Assembly (NCBI RefSeq): GCF_000013045.1
Contig: NC_007677.1
Span: 2,480,001-2,544,000, forward strand
DNA length: 64,000 nucleotides
Source: Salinibacter ruber DSM 13855
GTDB taxonomy: Bacteria > Bacteroidota > Rhodothermia > Rhodothermales > Salinibacteraceae
Direction: 5' to 3'
The translations under genes and the position numbers were made by a program. Under the pieces are notes generated by a model. That model did not search any database, was not told the DNA's origin, and saw nothing but the letters and a program-made list of their open reading frames with translations. This document shows, piece after piece, positions 43,488 to 52,010 of the stretch (the first letter of the stretch is position 1; every line of letters begins with the position of its first letter).

Positions 43488-43866
43488 CCCCAGGGCCCTC
43501 GGGCGGGGCCACGGACCCGTCCGAGAATGTGACGATGCGGGCCGGGCGGCTCCCAATCCGGAACGCCCGTGCGTTTTGTCAAGTACCAGACCACAGATTT
43601 TCAACACGGTCCTTTTCAGGGAAGCATCGATCATGTACCGACGCGGTCGTTCCATTGCGACGTGTACCGTAATGGCCCCCGAGGCCGTGCGGTGTCGTTG
43701 TTGGTGTCGATGTTGTTCTCCCCCGGAGAGGCCGCCTTCTGTCGGCGCCCCGCGCCCCGTCCCTGAGTCCGGACGGTAAGCCCGCGCCCGACATTGTTGC
43801 CAGCGCCCGTCGCCTCTCCGGCCCCGCCGCGAGAGGCGTTTTCTATTTGCCCCGTTCCCCACACCA
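43488..43866. other. gene-less gap before the cysteine cluster
   Basis: No gene, clear hairpin terminator or operator is recognised; the cluster promoter should lie here. Confidence 0.35.
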
Positions 43867-44820
43867 ATGAGCACGGCCCCTGCCTCCCCATCCGCGTCGA
43901 CGGCCGCCCCGGCCGCGTCGTCCCTGGTTGACGACATCGGCCGGACGCCCCTCCTGCGGCTCGACCGCGTGGCCGATGACCTGCCGGACTCCGTGGCCGT
44001 CTACGGCAAGGCGGAGCACCTCAACCCTGGCGGCTCGGTGAAGGATCGCCCCGCCCTCCGGATGATCGAGGCGGGGCTCGACGCCGGTGCGTTCCGCCCC
44101 GAGCAGACGCTCATCGACGCGACGAGCGGCAACACGGGCATCGCCTACGCGATGATTGGCGCGGCGAAGGGGCTGGACGTGGCCCTCGCCCTGCCCGAGA
44201 ACGCCTCCGCGGAGCGCAAGAAGGTGCTGCGCGCCTACGGGGCCGAACTCATCCTGACGGACCCGATGGCGGGCACGGACGGCGCCCAGCGGCGCGTGAA
44301 GGAGATCGTGGACGCCCACCCGGACCGCTACTTTTACCCCGACCAGTACAACAACGACGCCAACTGGCGGGCGCACTACGACGGCACCGGCACGGAAATC
44401 TTGGATCAGACGGACGGCGCGGTGTCCCACTTCGTGACGGGCCTCGGCACCACCGGCACCTTCACCGGCGTCACGCGCCGCCTGAAGGCACACGACGCAT
44501 CGATTCGATGCGTCGCCGTGGAGCCGGAAACGGCCCTGCACGGCCTGGAGGGCCTGAAGCACATGGAGACGGCGATTGTGCCCGGCATCTACGCCCCGGA
44601 CCTCGCCGACGCCCACCGCACGTGCTCCACCGAGGCGGCCGTCGACATGACGCGTCGGCTGGCCCGGGAGGAGGGGCTGCTGGTCGGCCCGTCGGCGGGA
44701 GCGAACGTGGCCGCCGCGCTCGACGTGGCCCGGTCGCTCGACGCCGGCACCGTCGTCACGATCCTCTGCGACACCGGCACGCGGTACCTGAGCGACGACT
44801 TTTGGGAGGAGGAATCATGA
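43867..44820 (+). CDS. cysM: PLP-dependent cysteine synthase (CysM-like)
   Basis: A protein of 317 residues. The PLP lysine is K59 in NPGGSVKDRP, the phosphate/substrate loop is SGNTGIAYA, and the glycine loop reads GLGTTGTFTG. It makes cysteine from an O-activated serine and a sulfide donor. The genes after it encode a JAMM protease, a sulfur-carrier protein and its activating enzyme, the partner set of mycobacterial CysM. A protein thiocarboxylate is therefore the likely sulfur donor and O-phosphoserine a likely substrate (inferred). An acidic N-terminal tail of 20 residues is low complexity. Confidence 0.87.
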   Translation: MSTAPASPSASTAAPAASSLVDDIGRTPLLRLDRVADDLPDSVAVYGKAEHLNPGGSVKDRPALRMIEAGLDAGAFRPEQTLIDATSGNTGIAYAMIGAAKGLDVALALPENASAERKKVLRAYGAELILTDPMAGTDGAQRRVKEIVDAHPDRYFYPDQYNNDANWRAHYDGTGTEILDQTDGAVSHFVTGLGTTGTFTGVTRRLKAHDASIRCVAVEPETALHGLEGLKHMETAIVPGIYAPDLADAHRTCSTEAAVDMTRRLAREEGLLVGPSAGANVAAALDVARSLDAGTVVTILCDTGTRYLSDDFWEEES

Positions 44821-44925
44821 GTTTGCGAGTCACGAGTCATGAGCTACGGGTATTGAAATCGAACTGATGACTCGTGACCTCATGACTCGTGACCTCATGA
44901 CTCGTGACCTCATGACTCATCACTC
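44821..44925. repeat. 15-bp tandem repeats with inverted copy
   Basis: ATGACTCGTGACCTC is repeated perfectly three times (44867-44911) and then decays (ATGACTCATCACTCG). An inverse copy, GTCACGAGTCATGAG, lies at 44829-44843, so the transcript could fold into a long hairpin between cysM and the JAMM gene. Confidence 0.75.
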
Positions 44926-44965
44926 GTGACGCACTGACTCGCAACCTCGCCACTGACGCCCGACG

Positions 44966-45403
44966 ATGAAAACCACCCCTGACATTCTCGACCAGATTCG
45001 TGTCCACGGCGCCGACGCCTATCCCGAAGAAGGATGCGGCTTTCTGCTCGGCACCGTCACGGACGACGGCGACAACCGCGTGGCTGCCCTCCACCGCGCC
45101 ACCAACCGCCGCTCCGAGCAGCGGACCCGGCGCTACGAGCTCACGGCCGACGACTACCGGGCGGCCGACGCGGCGGCGCAGGAGCAGGGGCTCGACGTGG
45201 TGGGCGTGTATCACTCCCACCCCGACCATCCGGCGCGGCCCTCGGCGACGGACCTGGAGGAGGCCACCTTTCCCGGCTTCACCTACGTCATCGTCTCCGT
45301 CCGCGACGGCGCCCCGGAGGCCCTAACCGCCTGGGCCCTCGCCCCGGACCGCTCCGAATTTCACCGCGAGGACATCGTCCGGCCCGACCCCGAGGCGCCG
45401 TAG
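44966..45403 (+). CDS. JAMM/MPN metalloprotease (Mec-like)
   Basis: A protein of 145 residues with the JAMM zinc site: Glu in YPEEGCGFLLG near residue 21, HSH at 83-85 and SATD near 93-96. Small stand-alone bacterial JAMM proteins next to ThiS-like carriers (Mec in Mycobacterium, and QbsD) cut the amino acid joined to the carrier's C-terminal glycine. Here it would release cysteine from the carrier-cysteine adduct made by the cysteine synthase. The gene order fits this exactly. Confidence 0.85.
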   Translation: MKTTPDILDQIRVHGADAYPEEGCGFLLGTVTDDGDNRVAALHRATNRRSEQRTRRYELTADDYRAADAAAQEQGLDVVGVYHSHPDHPARPSATDLEEATFPGFTYVIVSVRDGAPEALTAWALAPDRSEFHREDIVRPDPEAP

Positions 45404-45462
45404 TCTCGGCAGGCTAGTCCCAACCGTCCAACGTTCCCCCTTCCAACCTTCAACGCCCTACC

Positions 45463-45756
45463 ATGCCCACCACCGACACCACGACCGTCACGCTCCGCAT
45501 TCCGACCCCCCTTCGCTCCGCCACCGACGGGCAGGCGACCGTCGAGGTGGAGGCGGAGACGGTCGACGCGGCCCTTCGCACCCTCGTAGACCAGCACCCC
45601 GACCTCGCCGACAACCTCTACGACGAGGACGACGAGCTGCGCCAGTTCGTGAACATCTACGTCGGCGACGACGACGTGCGGTTTGGCGAGGGCGTGGACA
45701 CCCCGCTGGAGCCGGGCGACGAGGTATCCATCGTGCCCTCGATTGCGGGCGGCTGA
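45463..45756 (+). CDS. ThiS/MoaD-like sulfur carrier (CysO-like)
   Basis: A protein of 97 residues with the beta-grasp pattern of ubiquitin-like carriers and the required C-terminal GG (SIVPSIAGG). The GG would be adenylated and thiocarboxylated by the E1-like protein encoded downstream and serve as sulfide donor to the cysteine synthase. The core DDEDELRQFVNIYVGDDDVRF...LEPGDEVSIVPSIAGG is that of the CysO/MoaD group. The 59-base gap before it contains CCAAC/CAACG-type short repeats. Confidence 0.87.
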   Translation: MPTTDTTTVTLRIPTPLRSATDGQATVEVEAETVDAALRTLVDQHPDLADNLYDEDDELRQFVNIYVGDDDVRFGEGVDTPLEPGDEVSIVPSIAGG

Positions 45757-45831
45757 GGCGATTCTATTCGGGATGCCCGCCCCCTTCGTCCTGTGGGCTT
45801 TTAAGCCGTTTGCGCATGCCGAAACCGCAGA

Positions 45832-45917
45832 CGTATTGCGTGTTGCGTATTCCGTGGAAGCGGTCGCGTCGTTTTACGGGGGTACGCAGTACGCAGTACG
45901 AAATACGCAATATCCCG
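45832..45917. repeat. heptamer tandem repeats with inverted partner
   Basis: At 45883-45917 the unit TACGCAG is tandemly repeated and drifts (TACGCAG, TACGCAG, TACGAAA, TACGCAA, TATCCCG). An inverted relative, CGTATTGCGTGTTGCGTATT, lies at 45832-45851. It fills the gap between the carrier and the adenylyltransferase genes. Confidence 0.7.
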
Positions 45918-45936
45918 ACGAATTTCATTCTTCCCG

Positions 45937-47154
45937 ATGCCTACAACCACGACTGACCCCAACCAGAAACAGGCGGAATTGTCCCCCGATGAGCTCCAGC
46001 GCTACAGCCGCCACCTCACGCTTCCCGAGTTTGGGCGCGAGGGACAGGAGGCGCTCAAGAACGCGTCCGTCCTGCTCGTCGGGGCGGGCGGCCTCGGCTC
46101 GCCGGCCGCGACCTACCTCGCCGCGGCGGGCGTCGGCCGCATCGGCCTCGTCGACTTCGACAGCGTGGAGGCCTCGAACCTTCAGCGCCAGATCCTCTAC
46201 GGCACCAGCGACGTGGGCCGGCCCAAGCTCGATGCCGCGTCCGAGCGCCTGGAGGACCTCAACCCGCACGTCGACGTGGAGACGCACGAGGTGCGCCTCA
46301 CGAGCGACAACGCGCTCGACATCATCGACCAGTACGACGTGGTGGCCGACGGGACCGACAACTTTCCCACCCGCTACCTCGTCAACGACGCCTGCGTGAT
46401 GACGGGCACGCCCAACGTGTACGCGTCCATCTTCCGCTTCGAGGGGCAGGTGTCGGTCTTTGCCACCGAGGACGGCCCCTGCTACCGGTGCCTCTATGAG
46501 GAGCCGCCCCCGCCCGGCCTCGTCCCCTCCTGCGCCGAGGGCGGCGTGCTCGGCATCCTGCCCGGCTTCATCGGCACGCTGCAGGCCACCGAGGTCATCA
46601 AGGTGCTCACCGGCGTCGGCGAGCCGCTGGTGGGGCGCCTGCTGATGTCCGATGCCCTCAACATGGACTTCCGCACCGTCAACGTGCCCACGAACCCCGA
46701 GTGCCCGGTCTGCGGCGACGACCCGACGGTGACGGAACTGATCGACTACGAGGCCTTTTGCGGACTTCCGCAAAGCGACGAGTCCTCCCCCAACGGAACC
46801 GCCGATTCTGACGTGTCTGACACCGACGACGCCGTCCCCGAAACGTCCGTCCACGACCTCAAGCAGCGCCGCGACGCGGGCGACGCGCCCTTCGTGCTCG
46901 ACGTGCGCGAGCCCTACGAGGCCGAGATCGCGAGCCTCGACGCCGACCAGCTCATCCCGGTGGACGACCTTGAGGCCCGCCTCGACGAACTGGACGCCGG
47001 CCCGGAGGAGGAGATTGTGGTGCACTGCCGCTCGGGCGCGCGCTCGGCGAAGGCCACCGCGTTCCTGCGCGAGCAGGGCTACGACGCCTCGAACCTGGAG
47101 GGCGGCGTGCTTGCCTGGAGCGAGGAGATTGACGACAGCGTGCCGCAGTACTGA
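45937..47154 (+). CDS. moeB: E1-like adenylyltransferase-rhodanese (MoeB/ThiF-Rhd)
   Basis: A protein of 405 residues. N-terminal ThiF/MoeB domain: nucleotide loop LLVGAGGLGSPAATYLAAAG, the NLQRQILYG arginine motif, DGTDNFPTRYLVND, and two CxxC zinc pairs (CYRCL, CPVCG). A linker of about 40 acidic residues leads to a rhodanese domain with active-site Cys364 in HCRSGARS. It adenylates the carrier's GG and delivers persulfide sulfur to it. As the last gene of the cluster it supplies activation and sulfur loading for the CysO-like protein, and possibly also for molybdopterin or thiamine synthesis. Confidence 0.88.
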   Translation: MPTTTTDPNQKQAELSPDELQRYSRHLTLPEFGREGQEALKNASVLLVGAGGLGSPAATYLAAAGVGRIGLVDFDSVEASNLQRQILYGTSDVGRPKLDAASERLEDLNPHVDVETHEVRLTSDNALDIIDQYDVVADGTDNFPTRYLVNDACVMTGTPNVYASIFRFEGQVSVFATEDGPCYRCLYEEPPPPGLVPSCAEGGVLGILPGFIGTLQATEVIKVLTGVGEPLVGRLLMSDALNMDFRTVNVPTNPECPVCGDDPTVTELIDYEAFCGLPQSDESSPNGTADSDVSDTDDAVPETSVHDLKQRRDAGDAPFVLDVREPYEAEIASLDADQLIPVDDLEARLDELDAGPEEEIVVHCRSGARSAKATAFLREQGYDASNLEGGVLAWSEEIDDSVPQY

Positions 47155-47188
47155 TCTTCGCGCAGCACACAGCGTCTCCACCACAAAA

Positions 47189-47235
47189 CCACAAGCGGGA
47201 CCCGTGGCTCAGCGCCAGGGGTCCCGTTGTATGTG
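47189..47235. terminator. hairpin between convergent genes
   Basis: ACAAGCGGGACCC and GGGTCCCGTTGT form a stem around a 15-base loop between two converging genes. It lacks a strong T-run but probably ends both transcripts. Confidence 0.45.
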
Positions 47236-47279
47236 TCTCCAATGTGCAGCCTTCGGTCCAGGCAGCGCGTCCCTCAGCA

Positions 47280-47651
47280 CTACGGAGCGAGAATCTGCTG
47301 CACCTGCGCCTGCTGGATCGGCCGGTCCGAGTCGACGGTCTGGTTGAACGCGGCCGAGTCACCGGGGGGCACGTCCTGCACCTGGATCCGCATCGTCTCG
47401 ATGCGGGAGCCCTGGCCATCGTAGAGGGCCACCTCCACCTCCGCGATGCCGATGGTAGAGCGGCCCTGGTTGACGAGCGTGCCCGCAAAGATCCGCTCGC
47501 CGGTCTCCGTCTGCAGGAGACGGGGCTCGACCACGGTCGCGTCGGTGGTCTCGCCCTCGCCCCCCCCGCACGCCCCGAGGACGGCCATCCCCGCGACGGC
47601 GGCAACGAGCAGCATCAGCGAACGCACGGACGAGCCGGAAGCGAGAGGCAT
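47280..47651 (-). CDS. FxLYD-like lipoprotein
   Basis: A protein of 123 residues from ATG 47651, chosen because it gives a lipoprotein signal with lipobox VLGAC; the frame is open to 47714. The mature part resembles FxLYD/DUF3426-type beta-sandwiches (IFAGTLVNQGRSTIGIAEVEVALYDGQGSRIE, QDVPPGDSAAFNQTV). These domains are often found in envelope lipoproteins with unknown binding partners. Confidence 0.72.
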   Translation of the reverse strand: MPLASGSSVRSLMLLVAAVAGMAVLGACGGGEGETTDATVVEPRLLQTETGERIFAGTLVNQGRSTIGIAEVEVALYDGQGSRIETMRIQVQDVPPGDSAAFNQTVDSDRPIQQAQVQQILAP

Positions 47652-48210
47652 AGGAGCAGCGGGGCCGGTCGGAGAACAGCGGGGCGGAAATGGTGGAGTT
47701 CTGGCGCTAACCAATGGTGTGAAGTTGTTTTCGCAGAAGAGTCCAGCCGCCCCCTACGGCAGTGGGTTTGTCCGGCTTCGTCGCTGTAGGCAAGCAAATC
47801 ATGGTAAATCAGGTGCTTTCTTTCTCTTCGGGTGTCCATTTTGTCGGCCCCAAAATGGACGAAAAGGGCCGGGCTGTCAGAAAATGGCCTAAGGCCACGC
47901 TCGCTCCATTGAAATTTATCAAACTCGCCCTCCCTTCGTCGGGCTCAGCCCAGGACTACTTCCTCGCTTCGCTCGGGGTGCGGGCATGATAAATTTCGGG
48001 CACTCCGCGAGCTCAGGCCTCCGGGCGGCCATTTTCTGAAGGCCGGAGGATCGGTCACCGTGTAATTTTCGATTTCAAACCGGGCGAGGCCCCTTCGCAC
48101 GAATAACGTCACACTGTTGGGCACTAACCACGGTGGGAAACCACACAGACCCCCACGGATCCCCGCGCCGGTCCGTCGGGCGTGGGGTTTACGAAACAAT
48201 CATGCGGCCG
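47652..48210. other. palindrome-rich gene-less region
   Basis: No gene is recognised. Several inverted repeats are nested: GTCCATTTTG (47834) with CAAAATGGAC (47851), TCAGAAAATGGCC (47877) with GGCCATTTTCTGA (48027), and GAAATTTATCA (47911) with TGATAAATTTC (47987). On the minus strand the loop would read HPERSEEVVLG, a phrase typical of bacterial dispersed repeats rather than of proteins. Confidence 0.6.
47834..48039. repeat. nested inverted repeats
   Basis: The 13-bp perfect outer arms (47877-47889 and 48027-48039) enclose 11-bp perfect inner arms (47911-47921 and 47987-47997). An independent hairpin lies at 47834-47860. This suggests a non-autonomous mobile element or a large RNA/cruciform structure downstream of valS. 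Confidence 0.65.
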
Positions 48211-50874
48211 CTACACGGCCTCCAGGTCGGCGAGGTTGTCCTGCAGCCGCTCTAGCTCGGCGGTCGCGTCCTTCTTCTTCTGGCGCTCGCGCTCCACGAC
48301 CTCGTCCGGCGCCTTGTTGACGAACTGGGGGTTGTTGAGCTTCTGCTCCACGCCTTCCAGGAAGGTCTCCTTCTCCTCAATCTCGCCCCGGAGCCGCTCG
48401 CGCTCCTGCTCCAGGTCGATCATGCCGACCAGCGGCACGAACACCTCGCACCGCCCCACGACGACCGAGGCGCTGGCCGTCGGCTTCTCGGCCCCGGCCT
48501 CCACCGTCAGGTCCGTCACGCTCGCCAGCTTGTCGAAGTAGTCGGCGTACCGCCGCACGGTGTCCGCGAGGGCTTCGTCGTCGACGGGCACGCTGACCGT
48601 CGCCTCGATCTCCTGCCCCAGGCCCACGCCGTAGTCGCTCTTGATGCCGCGCACGCCGGAGATCATCTCCTGGATGAGTTCGAACGTCTCGGCGGCGGCC
48701 GCGTCCATCTGCTCGTCGTCGGCCGACGGCCAGTCGGCGGCGATGCAGGCCTCCCCCGCCCCGCGCGGCCGCACCTTCCACCACAGCTCCTCGGTGATAA
48801 ACGGCATCAGCGGGTGCAGGAGCTTCAGGAGCGTCTCGTAGATCTCGGCCGCCAGGGCGATCTTGTCCGCCTCCATCTCCTCACCGTACGGCGGCTTGAT
48901 CAGCTCCAGGTACCAGTCGCAGTAGTCGCGCCAGAACACGTCGTAGACGCGCTCGGCGATCTCGTTGAGGCGGTAGCGGTCGAGCGAGTCTTCGACGTCC
49001 TGGATGGCGGTGTGGAGGCGGTGCAGCATCCACTGCTCCACCAGCTCCAGCTCTTCGAAGGAGCGCTCCCGCTGGTAGTCGCGGACGGGCACGCCGGCGT
49101 CGTCCCGGTCCATGAACTGGCCGAAGACGTTGAACGCGTTCCAGATCTTGTTGGCGAAGTTGCGGCCCATCTCAAACTTCGAGGGGGCGAGCTTGATGTC
49201 CTGCCCCTGCGCGCAGAGGAGCGTCAGGGTGAAGCGGGTGGCGTCGGCGCCGTACTGGTCCACCATCTCCAGCGGGTCGATGCCGTTGCCCAGGCTCTTC
49301 GACATCCAGCGGCCCTGCGCGTCCTTCACCATGCCGGTGATAAAGACGTTCTTGAACGGCGGCCGGCCGGTAAACTCGTACCCCGCCATGATCATGCGGG
49401 CAATCCAGAAGAAGAGGATGTCGTACCCGCTGACGAGCACGTCGGTCGGGTAGAATTTCTCCAGGTCGTCGGTCTCCTCCGGCCAGCCGAGCGTGGCGAA
49501 CGGCCAGAGCCAGGACGAGAACCACGTGTCGAGCACGTCGGTCTCCTGCACCATCCCGTCCTCCGGCTGGTCGATGCTCACGACGTAGCCCTGCTCGGGA
49601 TCGGCCTCCCCGTGCTCGTCGGTGTAGTACCAGACCGGAATGCGGTGGCCCCACCAGAGCTGGCGGCTGATGCACCAGTCGCGGATGTTTTCCATCCAGC
49701 GGAAGTACTCGTTGGCCCAGCGGTCGGGGAAGAACTCGATCTCGCCCTCGCGCACCGCCTCGATCGCCGGCTCGGCCAGGGGCTCCATCTCCACGAACCA
49801 CTGCCGCGAGATGAGCGGCTCGATCACCGCCTCCGAGCGCTCGGAGAGGGGGACGCTCATCATGTAGTCCTCCACCGCCACCAGCAGCCCCTCCTCCTCC
49901 AGGTCCTCCACGATCTGGTCGCGGGCGTCGAACCGGTCCATGCCCTCGTAGGGCCCGCCGTTCTCGTTGATGTCGCCCGTCGGGCTCATGATCGTGATTT
50001 TCTCAAGGCCGTGGTCCTCCCCAATTTCGAAGTCGGTCTCGTCATGGGCCGGGGTGACCTTGAGCGCTCCCGTGCCGAAGTCGCTGTCGATCCGCTCGTC
50101 GGCGATGATGGGGATCTCGCGCCCCAGGAGCGGCAGGATCGCGGTTTCGCCCACGAGGTGCTCGTACCGCTCGTCGTCGGGATCCACGGCAATGGCCGTG
50201 TCGCCGAGCATCGTCTCGGGGCGGGTCGTGGCGATCGTCAGGGACTCGTCCTCGGCGCCCACGAGCGGGTACTGGACGTGCCACAGGTGCCCCTCGCGCT
50301 CCTCGTTCTCGACCTCCTCGTCGGAGAGGGCCGTTTCGTTCTCGGGGTCCCAGTTCACCAGGTAGTCGCCGCGGTAGATGAGCCCCTCCTCGTGGAGCTG
50401 CACGAAGACCTCCTGCACGGCCCGCGTAAAGCCCTCGTCCATGGTAAAGCGCTGGCGGCCCCAGTCGCACGAGTCGCCGAGCGTGCGCTTCTGGTCCAGG
50501 ATGAGGTCGCCGTACTCCTCCTTCCAGGCCCGCACCCGCTCCACGAACGCCTCGCGGCCGAGGTCGTGGCGCGTCTTCCCCTCCGCCTCGCGGAGATCGT
50601 CCTCCACGGCGTTCTGCGTGGCGATGCCCGCGTGATCGAGGCCCGGCATCCAGAGGGTCTCGTCCCCCTTCATGCGGTGGATGCGCGTGAGGGCGTCCTG
50701 GATGGAGTCCTGCAGCGCGTGACCGATGTGGAGCCGCCCGGTGACGTTGGGCGGCGGCATCATGATGACGTGGGAGTCGGCGTCGCCGTCGGCGTCGGCC
50801 TCGAAGAAGCCGTGCTCTTCCCAGTAGGTGTACCACTTGTCTTCGATGTCGGACGGATCGTAGGCTTTGCTCAT
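48211..50874 (-). CDS. valS: valyl-tRNA synthetase
   Basis: A protein of 887 residues from ATG 50874 (MSKAYDPSDIEDKWYTYW); in-frame upstream ATGs at 50904 and 50916 are alternatives. Class I motifs: HIGH in GRLHIGHALQD near residue 45, and the KMSKS loop as RWMSKSLGNGIDP. The CP1 editing domain (TTRPETMLGDTAIAVDPDD) is intact, and the C-terminal coiled coil typical of ValS ends the protein. It charges tRNA-Val. Essential housekeeping gene. Confidence 0.95.
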   Translation of the reverse strand: MSKAYDPSDIEDKWYTYWEEHGFFEADADGDADSHVIMMPPPNVTGRLHIGHALQDSIQDALTRIHRMKGDETLWMPGLDHAGIATQNAVEDDLREAEGKTRHDLGREAFVERVRAWKEEYGDLILDQKRTLGDSCDWGRQRFTMDEGFTRAVQEVFVQLHEEGLIYRGDYLVNWDPENETALSDEEVENEEREGHLWHVQYPLVGAEDESLTIATTRPETMLGDTAIAVDPDDERYEHLVGETAILPLLGREIPIIADERIDSDFGTGALKVTPAHDETDFEIGEDHGLEKITIMSPTGDINENGGPYEGMDRFDARDQIVEDLEEEGLLVAVEDYMMSVPLSERSEAVIEPLISRQWFVEMEPLAEPAIEAVREGEIEFFPDRWANEYFRWMENIRDWCISRQLWWGHRIPVWYYTDEHGEADPEQGYVVSIDQPEDGMVQETDVLDTWFSSWLWPFATLGWPEETDDLEKFYPTDVLVSGYDILFFWIARMIMAGYEFTGRPPFKNVFITGMVKDAQGRWMSKSLGNGIDPLEMVDQYGADATRFTLTLLCAQGQDIKLAPSKFEMGRNFANKIWNAFNVFGQFMDRDDAGVPVRDYQRERSFEELELVEQWMLHRLHTAIQDVEDSLDRYRLNEIAERVYDVFWRDYCDWYLELIKPPYGEEMEADKIALAAEIYETLLKLLHPLMPFITEELWWKVRPRGAGEACIAADWPSADDEQMDAAAAETFELIQEMISGVRGIKSDYGVGLGQEIEATVSVPVDDEALADTVRRYADYFDKLASVTDLTVEAGAEKPTASASVVVGRCEVFVPLVGMIDLEQERERLRGEIEEKETFLEGVEQKLNNPQFVNKAPDEVVERERQKKKDATAELERLQDNLADLEAV

Positions 50875-51185
50875 CGAAGCCAAGGACGGGGCGTCGTCGG
50901 GCATGGTGTCGTGCAAGTACTTGAATCAGCGAATTCGACCGTGACCGTGCGGAGCCAGCGCGAGGCCGCCGTCTGCGGTCGGCCGTCTGCGGTCACGAAG
51001 GTAACGTAGGGGGCCGGAGCGAGGGATGCCGGACGCATGTCGGGTATTTCATTGAATTTGGGAGAGGCCCGTCGGATCCGTTTCGCTCGATCTTCCCAGT
51101 CGCCCCGTCCGCTCGGTAACATCTCTTCCCTCTGGGCGTATCTGTTCCTGTCGCTCTCGTCTGTCTCGACACCCGCCCTCCTCCC
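50875..51185. other. divergent promoter region between valS and dtxR-like gene
   Basis: About 310 bases shared by two divergent genes. No conserved operator of the ATTTAG...CTAAAT type is seen here, so the regulator is not obviously autoregulated. Confidence 0.35.
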
Positions 51186-51839
51186 ATGCGGAGCCCTTCC
51201 ATCGAGGACTATCTCAAAGCCCTCTACAAACTCGAAGACGACAAGGGAGCTCCCGTATCGACCGGTGCCCTCGCGGAGGCGATGGACGTCTCGTCGGCCT
51301 CGGCGTCGAACATGATCAAACGCCTCGACGAGCTCGAGTTCTTAACGTACGAGGCCTACGAGGGGGCCACGCTCACCGATCCGGGACGCACCGTGGCGCT
51401 GGAGGTGCTCCGCCACCACCGCCTGCTGGAGCTCTACCTGAAGGAGGTGATGGGCTTTTCGTGGGACGAGATTCACGAGGAGGCCGAAATTCTGGAGCAC
51501 CACATCTCCGAACGGTTCGAGGACCGCATCGAGGAAATGCTGGGCCACCCGGAGCGCGACCCCCACGGCCACCCCATTCCGGCCCGGGACGGCTCCGTGG
51601 ACGCCCTCCCCACCCGATCGCTCGCCGACCTCCCCGAGGGGGACGCCGCCTCCATCGACCACGTCGCCGACGAGGACGGCGAGCTGCTGGACCTGCTCGA
51701 ACAGCGCGGCCTCCTCCCCGGCGCCACCGTCGAGGTCGCCGACACGCGCCCGCTCGACGGCCTGCTCGTCGTGGCGGTCGACGGGACCGAGCAGCTCATC
51801 GGCCGCCCGGTCGCAAAGAAGGTCGTCGTGGAGGCGTAG
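51186..51839 (+). CDS. DtxR/MntR-family metal-dependent regulator
   Basis: A protein of 217 residues. Winged-helix DNA-binding domain at 1-60 (SIEDYLKALYKLEDD, VSTGALAEAMDVSSASASNMIKRL), then the metal-binding dimerisation domain (LRHHRLLELYLKEVMGFSWDEIHEEAEILEHHIS, with clustered His and Glu). A C-terminal FeoA/SH3-like domain follows (LLPGATVEVADTRPLDGLLVVAV). The next gene on the strand is a probable metal exporter with a palindrome before it, so this protein most likely controls manganese or iron balance. Confidence 0.88.
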   Translation: MRSPSIEDYLKALYKLEDDKGAPVSTGALAEAMDVSSASASNMIKRLDELEFLTYEAYEGATLTDPGRTVALEVLRHHRLLELYLKEVMGFSWDEIHEEAEILEHHISERFEDRIEEMLGHPERDPHGHPIPARDGSVDALPTRSLADLPEGDAASIDHVADEDGELLDLLEQRGLLPGATVEVADTRPLDGLLVVAVDGTEQLIGRPVAKKVVVEA

Positions 51840-51900
51840 CTGAACAGGAACCGGCCGATGCGACGGGTCTGTCGCCCCCTCCCGAGGGGCACGCGGAACG

Positions 51901-51918
51901 ATTTAGCCACGGCTAAAT
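51901..51918. promoter_or_regulatory. probable DtxR-family operator
   Basis: A perfect 18-bp palindrome ATTTAGCCACGGCTAAAT lies between the regulator gene and the transporter gene, about 90 bases before the transporter ATG. The half-site ATTTAG is shared with the palindrome at 63331-63349. Confidence 0.6.
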
Positions 51919-52010
51919 TATTGTATTGCCCTCGAAAACTCGGGGCCGTCCCCACGCGCACAAGACGGTGCGCACCGCCGACCCGTTCGCGTCCGCCCCT
52001 TTCCCGCCTC

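Noticed and set aside
44821-44925. CRISPR-like array between cysM and the JAMM gene
   Set aside because: The 15-bp units are directly adjacent without unique spacers and no cas genes are present.
47945-48199. Minus-strand frame ending CPHPERSEEVVLG
   Set aside because: This phrase arises from a dispersed DNA repeat found in many genomes; the region is made of inverted repeats and is not a gene.
48814-51009. 731-codon plus-strand frame opposite valS
   Set aside because: Antisense shadow of an essential synthetase gene with intact motifs.
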